Shown in pieces: positions 6,365 to 12,295 of a DNA stretch of 30,691 nucleotides. Each line of letters begins with the position of its first letter. Position 1 is the first letter of the stretch. This stretch comes from a virus, in IMG/VR virus record IMGVR_UViG_3300033145_000390, positions 1 through 30,691 of that record; one strand, written 5' to 3'. The notes under the pieces were generated by a model. The model was not told the origin of the DNA, ran no database searches, and saw only the letters and a list, made by a program, of their open reading frames with translations. Position numbers and translations under genes: made by a program.

Positions 6365-6625
6365 TTAAGCTCCTTTTGGTCTTGTACTCATAGCTTCGTC
6401 TCGACTTGCCGCCCATAAGATATGAACTGGTGTAATAGCGGCGAGCACTGTAGATAGCACATTTCTTTCTCGCGGAATTAGAGGCACATCTCTTTGTATG
6501 CTATGTATAGTACCTATAATATGGGCTATCTGTCCATATCCTCTCATTCTGTTGAAGCTGCGCATCTGGGTAGCTGTTTGTGCCTTCGTGCTTCTTCTAT
6601 TAGTCTTCCGAGGTCTGTTTAGCAT
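6365..6625 (-). CDS. Basic small protein (86 aa)
   Basis: Start ATG 6625 lies within the end of the ligase gene (26-base overlap) after GGAGATAAAAG. The N-terminal third is highly basic (MLNRPRKTNRRSTKAQTATQ), and the rest is moderately hydrophobic (IAHIIGTIHSIQ, VLAAITPVHILWAA). This suggests a DNA-binding tail on a small domain. Function unknown; it probably shares the ligase transcript. Confidence 0.65.
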   Translation of the reverse strand: MLNRPRKTNRRSTKAQTATQMRSFNRMRGYGQIAHIIGTIHSIQRDVPLIPRERNVLSTVLAAITPVHILWAASRDEAMSTRPKGA

Positions 6626-7454
6626 CTTTTATCTCCATCAATATAGGCTCTAAAGGTATGCCAGAGTCGCTGAGGTTGTTGTATTTGAGATGGGCGATCT
6701 TTCCCGGAAGGTCAAATCTTCTTATCCACCATCCATATCTCTGCTCGTGAGTTAAACAGCCTGCTCCTGACTTAAAGTGATTACCTTTGTCATCATGTAG
6801 AAATAAGCCTCCGAGCATATTCTTAGGCTCGCCAATTTTCGAGATTGCTTCAAATCCACCGATTATAGTATAATCATCTGTCCTACCGGGTTTTAGCTTG
6901 AGAATACACTTCCGTTTGCCATAGAGATAGGAGGCATTAGGATCTCGAATTATAATGCCTTCGTAGCCATTGTTTATGAAAGCTGCAGTAGATTCTTGAA
7001 GCGTCTCTTGTGATATTGCTAAGCTCTCTACAAGTCTTAGTGGCGGTGCCAAGTCAAGGCTTTTAAGCCGGTATAGTCTTTCGTTTTGCCCTACACCTGA
7101 TATCATGTCAAAGATATGGAACGCTAGCGCTCCGTGATCTGCGTGTAGATTCTTCGTGCGGCTAAATATAGACATGATATCTTGCTGAGACATACCGTGA
7201 CAGTAAGCTTCGCCATCTAATGTAGGTGCCTCACCCCAATGAGGAAATGCTTTGTTAAGTGCATCTACAATATGAGGCATGCTAAACTTCTGCAAGCCTG
7301 TGCTGCTAAGTAGCATATAGCCATCGTGTGTAGGTACTGCCTTTATATGTGCGCCTTGGAGCTTGGGCTGTACTATAACCGTTGAAGGCATCTGGTCGAG
7401 GTGTCTACGCTCGAAAGGCTTTGCGAGCATGACTCCAGTTCGTGGTCTAGACAT
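6600..7454 (-). CDS. ATP-dependent DNA ligase, variant motif I
   Basis: A 284-residue nucleotidyltransferase-fold ligase that would seal nicks using ATP through a lysine-AMP intermediate. Motif I is K31-L-Q-G (canonical KxDG), motif III is LDGEAY (residues 79-84), FHIFDM follows, motif IV is YEGIIIRD and motif V is LKLKP. The C-terminal part (TIIGGFEAISKIGEPKNMLGG..., GKIAHLKYNNLS) is a shortened OB-fold-like domain, so this is a minimal phage ligase. Motif I has Gln in place of Asp, which may alter activity. Start ATG 7454 has GAAAGGTAATAAAAG upstream. Confidence 0.85.
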   Translation of the reverse strand: MSRPRTGVMLAKPFERRHLDQMPSTVIVQPKLQGAHIKAVPTHDGYMLLSSTGLQKFSMPHIVDALNKAFPHWGEAPTLDGEAYCHGMSQQDIMSIFSRTKNLHADHGALAFHIFDMISGVGQNERLYRLKSLDLAPPLRLVESLAISQETLQESTAAFINNGYEGIIIRDPNASYLYGKRKCILKLKPGRTDDYTIIGGFEAISKIGEPKNMLGGLFLHDDKGNHFKSGAGCLTHEQRYGWWIRRFDLPGKIAHLKYNNLSDSGIPLEPILMEIKDAKQTSED

Positions 7455-7477
7455 CTTTTATTACCTTTCTTATTGAA

Positions 7478-7549
7478 GCTATGGGAGGAGCGCTTGCGTG
7501 ATGCCGTATAAAGACTGCGACTATCTCCGTGCTACTATGCTCCCATAGC
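7478..7549. repeat. 72-nt element closed by a perfect 10-bp inverted repeat
   Basis: GCTATGGGAG (7478-7487) and CTCCCATAGC (7540-7549) are exact reverse complements 52 bases apart. They sit in the 118-base gap between the 154-aa gene and the ligase start. The middle has no coding frame with a ribosome binding site and no tRNA T-loop. It could be a leader RNA structure controlling ligase expression. Confidence 0.55.
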
Positions 7550-7572
7550 ATTACATAACTAGCAATATCTTA

Positions 7573-8037
7573 TTATGCTTTTTCTGCCAGTTTTGCTCTG
7601 ACAAGTCTGAGAAGTTCTTTCTCATCCATCTCACCGGCTGAAATCTTTGCGGCTATAACCGCAAAGGGATCTACCTTCTTGGGTTTTCCTACTATCTGGA
7701 GTGAAGGTACATAGGAAGTTCCAGCCTCAATTGCCTGGTCTGCTGTAAAAGTAAACTTAACGTCTTTGATCTTTTTCGTGCCATTTTTCAAAGCCTCTGC
7801 GTCTTCCTTCGAGCAGTGATTAAGTTTGTTTCTAACATTGCCCTGACACCCAATGACTGCGGCTTTAAGATATACGGAGAATACTACAGCTGCTCCGTAT
7901 TTCGAGACAGCCTCGTCCAGACAATGTCCGAGATCCTTTGTAAATTCTACCTTCCTTCCGGACTTTGGAGACTCAACGCTGATTGTGTCCATCTCTACAA
8001 TCTGTTCTTCTGTCAACTTTTTTGCTTCATCAGCCAT
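7573..8037 (-). CDS. Hypothetical phage protein, basic C-terminal half (154 aa)
   Basis: Starts MADEAKKLTEEQIVEMDTIS with CGAAAGGAATATTAAG upstream. The middle has a helical LGHCLDEAVSKYGAAVVFSVYLKAAVI segment and NVRNKLNHC. The C terminus is helical and charged (SAGEMDEKELLRLVRAKLAEKA). No family is recognised; its length and composition resemble phage virion-associated or ssDNA-binding proteins, but that is only a guess. The dispersed palindrome lies 36 bases upstream of the start. Confidence 0.75.
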   Translation of the reverse strand: MADEAKKLTEEQIVEMDTISVESPKSGRKVEFTKDLGHCLDEAVSKYGAAVVFSVYLKAAVIGCQGNVRNKLNHCSKEDAEALKNGTKKIKDVKFTFTADQAIEAGTSYVPSLQIVGKPKKVDPFAVIAAKISAGEMDEKELLRLVRAKLAEKA

Positions 8038-8072
8038 CTTAATATTCCTTTCGCTGATTATGTTTTAATCTA

Positions 8073-8089
8073 TGACCAAATTTTGGTCA
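8073..8089. promoter_or_regulatory. Dispersed palindrome, copy 3
   Basis: TGACCAAATTTTGGTCA, 8-base arms around one T. Flanks AATCTA and AAGGAG match the copies in the late region when read on the plus strand, although the genes around it are on the minus strand. It lies between the stop of the gene ending at 8096 and the start at 8037. Confidence 0.8.
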
Positions 8090-8095
8090 AAGGAG

Positions 8096-8530
8096 TCATC
8101 TTTTCCCATCTTGAAACCATGGGCGGTCACATCTCTCTGTTCTTAAGTACGTCTTGACAGCTTCCTCGCCATTGTCGAACACTTCTAGTGGAATCTCCGT
8201 CATGTTCATATAGGGAGCGTAGTCTATGTGTATACACACGTCTTCACCTTTATGTACTAGACAGGCGTATAGTCTTACACCTTTTCCAAAAGACTCAACG
8301 AGTTCCCTTGAGGTAAAGTTGTATAGAAAAGGCCATTCCTTCTGCGTAACAGCCTCGAATGCTTTGCGTGAAGGACGAGGAGGCTTACTAGCTTTCTTGA
8401 ACTCCTCTACGTTCTGTAATATAACATTCTTTATGGCCTCTGGAGTTATCTCTCCAATCTTTACGCGTTCGAGGAAGTCCTCTACTGTCATCTCTTCTTT
8501 CTCAAAGATTACTTTTCTATCTTTTAACAA
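8096..8530 (-). CDS. Hypothetical protein (144 aa; start uncertain)
   Basis: The frame is open further upstream to ATG 8581, but TTG 8530 is preceded by AAGGAG at ideal spacing, and ATG 8548 lacks a good site; ATG 8581 would overlap the 34-aa gene by 41 codons' worth of sequence less its own tail. From 8530 the product starts (M)LKDRKVIFEKEEMTVEDFLE. Helix, then basic KPPRPSRKAFEAVTQ, then WPFLYNFTSRELVESF and strands (YACLVHKGEDVCIHIDY) suggest an alpha/beta protein. No family is recognised. Confidence 0.65.
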   Translation of the reverse strand: MLKDRKVIFEKEEMTVEDFLERVKIGEITPEAIKNVILQNVEEFKKASKPPRPSRKAFEAVTQKEWPFLYNFTSRELVESFGKGVRLYACLVHKGEDVCIHIDYAPYMNMTEIPLEVFDNGEEAVKTYLRTERCDRPWFQDGKR

Positions 8531-8621
8531 TAATAAGTCTCCTTCCATTTTTCGTGAGGACCTGTTTGATAATCCTGCCATCGAACAGTACCTTTACTAT
8601 ATAATCGTTAGTTTCTTTCAT
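8517..8621 (-). CDS. Possible 34-aa basic beta peptide
   Basis: ATG 8621 begins a 34-codon frame ending in TAG at 8517. The product starts MKETNDYIVKVLFDGR and continues IIKQVLTKNGRRLIIVKR, an alternating pattern typical of a small beta-sheet. It overlaps the upstream gene by 14 bases and the next by 14 if that one starts at TTG 8530. Its Shine-Dalgarno is weak (AAAGCAAAG), so moderate confidence only. Confidence 0.45.
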   Translation of the reverse strand: MKETNDYIVKVLFDGRIIKQVLTKNGRRLIIVKR

Positions 8622-9018
8622 CTTTGCTTTGAACTGATTTCTCGTCATTGATAAGGGCATTAGAATTCTCCTTTAACAAATCTGCTATTTCAGTAGCTCT
8701 TTTATCCTGCACATCGCTCAGAACTTCGCTTATCACATCAAGCTGCAAGGCCTTCTTGACTCCTGTTCTATCTCGCAACTGACTCATCTGAAACCCATGA
8801 GACTTTAAGTACTCTAATGCATCGCCTACGTTAAACTTCAAACCTTGGTTTGCAACTGCGTCCATGCATAACCTTATAATGCTTGACCAAGATGATTTGT
8901 GTGCTACATCTTGCTGATTAAACACGCTGATGACACTTGCTAAAGTTCTGACGTCAACATAAGCACTGATAACAATAGAAGGGCAGGTTTTAGACTGGTC
9001 ACTTTCTTGCTGGTTCAT
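8608..9018 (-). CDS. Hypothetical protein, probably helical (136 aa)
   Basis: Starts at ATG 9018 in an ATGA overlap with the preceding stop, with GAGGAGAACTCAGA upstream. The N terminus is polar (MNQQESDQSKTCPS), followed by VISAYVDVRTLASVISVF, a basic SSWSSIIRLCMDAV helix and a GDALEYLKSHGFQMSQLRDR segment that could be a recognition helix. It may be a DNA-binding protein, but no motif is decisive. The C-terminal 20 residues are charged and likely flexible. Confidence 0.75.
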   Translation of the reverse strand: MNQQESDQSKTCPSIVISAYVDVRTLASVISVFNQQDVAHKSSWSSIIRLCMDAVANQGLKFNVGDALEYLKSHGFQMSQLRDRTGVKKALQLDVISEVLSDVQDKRATEIADLLKENSNALINDEKSVQSKDERN

Positions 9019-9266
9019 TCTGAGTTCTCCTCAGATTCTTTAAGACGCTTTCTCATCTTATCCTGAGTGCCTATGACGAACCGTCTGATGTTAGGAGGAG
9101 TGACAGGTGCAAGAAGTGTAATCTTGACTTCTATTTCCCAAGGAGGCTCATCTTCTTTAAACCTTTTTTTTGGTATGTATATACGTATAGAGTTAAGTAT
9201 ATCTACGTACTTCACGCCTTTCTTGCCTATCTTATCTCGTGTCATTGTGCCTTTTATTACTTTCAT
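9015..9266 (-). CDS. Basic hypothetical protein (83 aa)
   Basis: ATG 9266 with GAGGAAAGTG upstream is preferred over the adjacent GTG 9269. The product has a lysine-rich start (MKVIKGTMTRDKIGKKGVKY), strands (ILNSIRIYIPKKRF, PWEIEVKITLLAPV) and a charged helical tail (DKMRKRLKESEENSE). It overlaps the upstream gene by 35 bases. No family is recognised. Confidence 0.7.
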   Translation of the reverse strand: MKVIKGTMTRDKIGKKGVKYVDILNSIRIYIPKKRFKEDEPPWEIEVKITLLAPVTPPNIRRFVIGTQDKMRKRLKESEENSE

Positions 9267-9498
9267 CACTTTCCTCGACTTTCTGTTTAATAGCTTCTCG
9301 CAATGTGTCTATCTGCGCTTGTTGGTAGCCTACACATGCTGTAAGCCAGCCTATTGCGTAGGCAACACGTTTTAAGTCTTTGCATTCAGATTGGCGTATT
9401 AGACTCAGCACTGCCATATGCGTCTCTGCTTTTGCACCCTCATCTTGAGCTATGCCATCTCTCATTCTATCAAGTTTCTTCCTTATTTCTTCGTTCAT
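9232..9498 (-). CDS. Helical/coiled-coil small protein (88 aa)
   Basis: Starts MNEEIRKKLDRMRDGIAQ with AGAGAGGTAATATC upstream and an ATGA overlap with the previous gene. Nearly all residues fit helices, including AQIDTLREAIKQKVEESDESN at the C terminus, so a coiled coil is likely. A hydrophobic patch (VAYAIGWLTACVGY) lies in the middle. Function unknown. Confidence 0.7.
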   Translation of the reverse strand: MNEEIRKKLDRMRDGIAQDEGAKAETHMAVLSLIRQSECKDLKRVAYAIGWLTACVGYQQAQIDTLREAIKQKVEESDESNKRHNDTR

Positions 9499-9701
9499 GA
9501 TATTACCTCTCTTACAGTCCCGCTTTCGACTTTAACTTCTGCATACCAGGTGTGAGCCTCAGGAAAATGCGGGCCTTCGATATGCTCAGTTCCGTTTTGC
9601 TTTGGAGGAAATATACCTGGAGAGAATATCTCTATCTTATCGCCATTCTTGAGGGCTTCGATCAAGAGTTTCTTATGCTTAAAGTTCGGTCGTACGTACA
9701 T
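9495..9701 (-). CDS. Small hypothetical protein (68 aa)
   Basis: Starts MYVRPNFKHKKLLIEALKNG with AAGGGAGGCGTAG upstream. It continues with DKIEIFSPGIFPPKQNG, a His-rich HIEGPHFPEAHTWYAEV and strand VKVESGTVREVIS, suggesting a small beta-barrel. ATGA coupling to the next gene. The 110-base gap upstream holds no gene I can support. Confidence 0.7.
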   Translation of the reverse strand: MYVRPNFKHKKLLIEALKNGDKIEIFSPGIFPPKQNGTEHIEGPHFPEAHTWYAEVKVESGTVREVIS

Positions 9702-9811
9702 CTACGCCTCCCTTAAGCTTTATTTCGGTGACTAAATGTGAGGGTAATACTATATGACTGTATACGTCTTCGGTAAGTCGAATGATGCAGAATGTTGCAC
9801 GTGGAAAGTCG

Positions 9812-10108
9812 TTACTCAGCCTTCCCCTTGCTACTTTTACTGCCTGGTTGTGTGTCATCTTTTGGTTTCTCCTTGTTGTCTTTTTCTGCTAGTATTGCGA
9901 GTTCTTCTTTTGAGCACAGTGTATATAGTAATTCTGACGCTGTTGATATGAGCTCTATACTTGCCCTGAGTTTAAGTATTGCGTTGATAGGCTTCTTACA
10001 CATATTGTACTCTTGTGCGAGACATATATACGTAGCAGCTTTTCTAATGTCGTAATTAACTCCTGCTCTTAACAACACTTCGTCTGTTAGTCTTATAGGC
10101 ATACTCAT
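9812..10108 (-). CDS. Helical protein, first gene after promoter P1 (98 aa)
   Basis: ATG 10108 with GAGAGGAGGTGAACTATCAA upstream is the start; the frame is open further upstream, but that part covers the promoter. The product starts MSMPIRLTDEVLLRAGVNYD, then mostly helical segments (AATYICLAQEYNMCKKPINAI) and a flexible lysine/serine-rich tail (DNKEKPKDDTQPGSKSSKGK). Possibly an early regulatory or host-takeover protein given its position; this is inference. Confidence 0.75.
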   Translation of the reverse strand: MSMPIRLTDEVLLRAGVNYDIRKAATYICLAQEYNMCKKPINAILKLRASIELISTASELLYTLCSKEELAILAEKDNKEKPKDDTQPGSKSSKGKAE

Positions 10109-10141
10109 TTGATAGTTCACCTCCTCTCGCTTGATGTATAT

Positions 10142-10170
10142 AATATAATAAATCCATACCCAAGATGCAA
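10142..10170 (-). promoter_or_regulatory. Promoter P1 (leftward)
   Basis: On the minus strand TTGCAT (10170-10165) and TATATT (10147-10142) are separated by 17 bases, a sigma-70-type promoter. It precedes the GAGGAGGTGA leader of the gene at 10108. The -35 region is shared, as TTGCATCTTG, with P2 and P3. Confidence 0.75.
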
Positions 10171-10192
10171 GCATTATTTTACATCTTGGGTA
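10157..10192. repeat. 11-bp inverted repeat overlapping the P1 -35 box
   Basis: TACCCAAGATG (10157-10167) and CATCTTGGGTA (10182-10192) are perfect reverse complements with a 14-base gap. One arm overlaps the TTGCAT -35 box, a suitable place for a repressor or activator site. Confidence 0.65.
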
Positions 10193-10208
10193 AATAATTC
10201 GTGTACTC

Positions 10209-10225
10209 TGACCAAATTTTGGTCA
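10209..10225. promoter_or_regulatory. Dispersed palindrome, copy 4, upstream of P1
   Basis: TGACCAAATTTTGGTCA, 38 bases upstream of the P1 -35 box. The TGA stop codon of the preceding gene is inside it (10223-10225). Confidence 0.8.
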
Positions 10226-10393
10226 AAGAACAAATCGTATGGAAGTGGCGACTATACTGTATACTTCTCCATAGCTATCTGTTACTAACGCTATCTGATT
10301 GTGGTGAGGTCCCTTAAAGAACTTAATGAAGAAGCCACTTGTAGCATCAGTGCCAAATATGATAGCGTTGCCCTTCTCAAATTTCTGCTTCAT
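10223..10393 (-). CDS. Small protein, paralogue of its upstream neighbour (56 aa)
   Basis: Starts MKQKFEKGNAIIFGTDATSG with AACCGGAGGAATAATACT upstream. It resembles the gene at 10398-10580 in GFFIKFFKG / GFLIKFYLD, ALV and ATSIRF / ATSIKF. The fold looks like a small beta-barrel (SH3-like or similar, by pattern only). Function unknown; the pair arose by tandem duplication. Confidence 0.7.
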   Translation of the reverse strand: MKQKFEKGNAIIFGTDATSGFFIKFFKGPHHNQIALVTDSYGEVYSIVATSIRFVL

Positions 10394-10397
10394 AGTA

Positions 10398-10580
10398 TTA
10401 TTCCTCCGGTTTATCTTTAAATTTGATACTTGTAGCCCATGCGTCGTGCACCTGCCCATCAATATCCTCTACCAACGCCATATGGTAGCCCTTTCCATCG
10501 AGGTAGAACTTGATTAGAAATCCGTGCAGCTCGCTCTTGTTCTCTCCATACCTTTTCGTGAATGTAATTGCTCTTGCCAT
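10398..10580 (-). CDS. Small protein, paralogue of its downstream neighbour (60 aa)
   Basis: Starts MARAITFTKRYGENKSELHG with AAGGAGAGTGAGCAA upstream. Conserved with its neighbour: G-F-x-I-K-F, M/I-A-L-V and WATSIKF near the C terminus. Five strands and no helix are expected. It is in the P2 transcript. Function unknown. Confidence 0.7.
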   Translation of the reverse strand: MARAITFTKRYGENKSELHGFLIKFYLDGKGYHMALVEDIDGQVHDAWATSIKFKDKPEE

Positions 10581-10601
10581 TTGCTCACTCTCCTTGTAAG
10601 A

Positions 10602-10627
10602 AATGCGAGACATTCCTGCCTCGCATT
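10602..10627. terminator. 8-bp hairpin in the P2 operon
   Basis: AATGCGAG (10602-10609) and CTCGCATT (10620-10627) form a perfect stem with a 10-base loop in the gap between two genes. On the minus strand it is followed by TCTTAC, a weak T-tract. It may be a partial terminator or an mRNA processing or stability element. Confidence 0.45.
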
Positions 10628-10634
10628 AGTCATC

Positions 10635-10793
10635 TTATTGTCTCTGCAAAAGGTATGATAATACCACGACTAAATCCTCGAGATGGTTTATTTCCCTAAC
10701 AGCATCTTCTTGCTCGTTGTTGATAGCTCTTCCTCTGGCGCACTCGCACTTTTCGCGCATTTTATTGAGGACATCACTTACTTCTCTATCCAT
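10635..10793 (-). CDS. Small helical protein (52 aa)
   Basis: ATG 10793 follows GGAAGGAGGTGAACAAG, one of the best ribosome binding sites here. The product begins MDREVSDVLNKMREKCECAR and is helical throughout, ending VVVLSYLLQRQ. It contains a C-x-C pair. Function unknown. Confidence 0.65.
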   Translation of the reverse strand: MDREVSDVLNKMREKCECARGRAINNEQEDAVREINHLEDLVVVLSYLLQRQ

Positions 10794-10823
10794 CTTGTTC
10801 ACCTCCTTCCTCGCTGTTACTCG

Positions 10824-11039
10824 TTACTTTGCACCTTCCAGTTTGTCCTTTATACCCTTTGCGTGCCTTGCCACTTTTGTTATTGAGGCTGACAATTCTG
10901 TTAGTATTGCGTGCAATTCCTCCCATTGCGCCTCTGTAAGCGTATCATCTCCCGACAGTGAATCTTTCAATTCCTCCACCTTCACGTCATACTCTACTAT
11001 TTCTTCTTGTATATCGCAAATGTCGTCCAGCTTGCTCAT
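10824..11039 (-). CDS. Acidic coiled-coil protein, first gene of P2 (71 aa)
   Basis: ATG 11039 with GAAAGGAGGTGGGAAAGAA upstream is the start; a longer open frame covers the promoter and is rejected. The product begins MSKLDDICDIQEEIVEYDVK and has heptad-like leucines and valines through ELKDSLSGDDTLTEAQWEEL and SASITKVARHAKGIKDKLE. A helical hairpin or coiled coil is likely. It would be the first product from promoter P2. Confidence 0.75.
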   Translation of the reverse strand: MSKLDDICDIQEEIVEYDVKVEELKDSLSGDDTLTEAQWEELHAILTELSASITKVARHAKGIKDKLEGAK

Positions 11040-11070
11040 TTCTTTCCCACCTCCTTTCTCCTCATACCAT

Positions 11071-11099
11071 AATATAACACATTCCATTACAAGATGCAA
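11071..11099 (-). promoter_or_regulatory. Promoter P2 (leftward)
   Basis: Minus-strand TTGCAT (11099-11094), 17 bases, TATATT (11076-11071). It is nearly the same as P1 through TTGCATCTTG and TATATTAT, and precedes the AAGGAGGTG leader of the gene at 11039. Confidence 0.75.
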
Positions 11100-11135
11100 G
11101 CATTATTTCATTACTCGGGTAAATAATTTAACCTT

Positions 11136-11152
11136 TGTCCATAATTTGGTCA
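11136..11152. promoter_or_regulatory. Dispersed palindrome, copy 5, degenerate
   Basis: TGTCCATAATTTGGTCA differs at three positions from the common 17-base form. It is 36 bases upstream of the P2 -35 box, the same arrangement as copy 4 with P1, so it is taken as a diverged copy. Confidence 0.6.
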
Positions 11153-11172
11153 AAGGACAGATTGCGTGATTG

Positions 11173-11325
11173 CTACTTCTCCATCTCAAGCACTATATTT
11201 CTCACCTCTATAATCATTTCCTGCACCATCTCGCAGGAATTGATAGCCCTAGAATGCGAGCCATTTATTCCTGCATCTAACTCTACAAACATCATGTTTA
11301 GTAGATTCAGCAGTTCATCTTTCAT
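11173..11325 (-). CDS. Small acidic helical protein (50 aa)
   Basis: ATG 11325 follows GGAGGTGAGAACAA. The product starts MKDELLNLLNMMFVELDAGI, then NGSHSRAINSCEMVQEM and VRNIVLEMEK. It is mostly helical with a net acidic charge. Good ribosome binding site and composition; no family is recognised. It lies between the palindrome of P2 and the long inverted repeat. Confidence 0.6.
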   Translation of the reverse strand: MKDELLNLLNMMFVELDAGINGSHSRAINSCEMVQEMIIEVRNIVLEMEK

Positions 11326-11344
11326 TTGTTCTCACCTCCTCTCG

Positions 11345-11360
11345 TTGTGCTTTAGCACAA
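11345..11360. terminator. Short hairpin TTGTGCT-TT-AGCACAA
   Basis: A perfect 7-bp stem with a two-base loop, just outside the left arm of the long inverted repeat and 20 bases upstream of the 50-aa gene. It has no T-tract on the minus strand. Terminator or leader-structure role is uncertain. Confidence 0.35.
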
Positions 11361-11362
11361 CA

Positions 11363-11661
11363 TGGAACATAAATCTAATTCTAATTCTAATAACCTAAAT
11401 CTAAACCTAAATCTAACTGCCTTTTCCCATTCAAAATCCATAATTATCCGCTCTCACTATGCCATGCTCTATAGTATGTCCCATCCTTACCTTGATATGT
11501 ATCTGTTCTTTTTTTTTTTTTTTTTTTTTAAACAACTACATGGATATACCACTATACCATATAGTATACCGTGGTATATTGCATATATGTGATATGAATG
11601 GCATATGGCAGTTAGATTTAGGATTAGATTTTTAGCTAATTAGAATTAGAAATTCGTTCCA
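11363..11661. repeat. Long imperfect inverted repeat with CTAAWY hexamers, T-tract and nested palindromes
   Basis: The left arm (11363-11433) and the reverse complement of the right arm (11595-11661) match through TGGAAC, CTAATTCTAATT, CCTAAATCTAACTGCC and CCATTCA with a few gaps. Both arms consist largely of tandem CTAAWY hexamers. The 161-base centre holds a run of 21 T (11509-11529) and palindromes at 11544-11579. It contains no gene I can support. The location near the divergent region, strand symmetry and AT-richness suggest a replication origin or a regulatory cruciform. Confidence 0.75.
11544..11579. repeat. Nested palindrome with TATACCA motifs
   Basis: ATATACCAC (11544-11552) pairs perfectly with GTGGTATAT (11571-11579). 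Inside is ACTATA-CCA-TATAGT (11551-11565). The same TATACCA/TGGTATA word appears again at about 12590, 12640 and 12668-12683. Confidence 0.6.
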
Positions 11662-11672
11662 ATTGCATTCTA

Positions 11673-11690
11673 TGACCAAAAATTTGGTCA
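11673..11690. promoter_or_regulatory. Dispersed palindrome, copy 6
   Basis: TGACCAAA-AA-TTTGGTCA, perfect arms with a two-base spacer, just outside the right arm of the long inverted repeat and about 50 bases past the stop of the gene at 11741. Confidence 0.75.
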
Positions 11691-11740
11691 AAGAAGGACG
11701 CCCTTTCCTTCGTAAACATGGTCAGATGTCTAGTTTAAGT

Positions 11741-12295
11741 TTACTTCTTGGCGTCTTTCGCCAGGTTCATCAGCTTTGCCCTTAATATGGGTATATCAGT
11801 CATCCAGGTTGAGTAATCCCTCGGCGCAAGTATCTTACGGTCTTCGACAGTCATAAGATGCCCGTACTTGCTATACAAATCACGGATATCATCAACGACC
11901 TGGTTTGCCAAGCTCAGTTTAGCCTTGAGCTCCGCTTTCTCACCAGGTTTGCGCTCGGAAGGCTTCGGCACTTTCCATTTGAAAGTACTAAGTGCGAGAG
12001 TCTTAAGCGCGTTGTACTTAATTGCAAAGGACTTATCGGGGTTGTCGGTTGTTATCTTATCCCGAACAACCCTTTGACATAAGATATTAATCGATTTGAT
12101 AGCGAATGCTACCAATTCATCTTTTGTCAACTGACTGGTGTCGTATTGTACTTTTATTTCAACACCAGTGTAGCCCTTGCCAGTCGCTGAGTCAACAGCC
12201 TTGTCCGCGCCGTCAGGTCTTACCCTGAAGGACGTCTCGAACTTGTTGTCAGCAACCTTGATTATCTTATCGGTCTTGATTTCTTCATCAGTCAT
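11741..12295 (-). CDS. First leftward gene, unknown function (184 aa)
   Basis: ATG 12295 after GAGGATAATC is preferred to ATG 12307, which lacks a site. The product starts MTDEEIKTDKIIKVADNKFE. Residues 20-60 look beta-rich (TSFRVRPDGADKAVDSATGK), followed by helices with KLSLANQVVDDIRDLYSKYG and a C-terminal RAKLMNLAKDAKK. It might be a DNA-binding or replication-initiation protein because it lies beside the presumed origin and opens the leftward region, but no known domain is seen. Confidence 0.75.
   Translation of the reverse strand: MTDEEIKTDKIIKVADNKFETSFRVRPDGADKAVDSATGKGYTGVEIKVQYDTSQLTKDELVAFAIKSINILCQRVVRDKITTDNPDKSFAIKYNALKTLALSTFKWKVPKPSERKPGEKAELKAKLSLANQVVDDIRDLYSKYGHLMTVEDRKILAPRDYSTWMTDIPILRAKLMNLAKDAKK

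Noticed and set aside
7478-7549. The 72-nt inverted-repeat element as a tRNA
   Set aside because: Length is right, but no T-loop (TTCGA) and no D- or anticodon-arm pattern on either strand.
10515-10634. 39-aa minus-strand frame starting MTNARQECLAFL
   Set aside because: It covers the 10602 hairpin and reads through the next gene out of frame, with no Shine-Dalgarno.
11362-11592. 76-aa plus-strand frame across the hexamer repeats
   Set aside because: It is built from simple repeats (NSNSNN, LNLNLN) and a poly-Phe run from the T tract.
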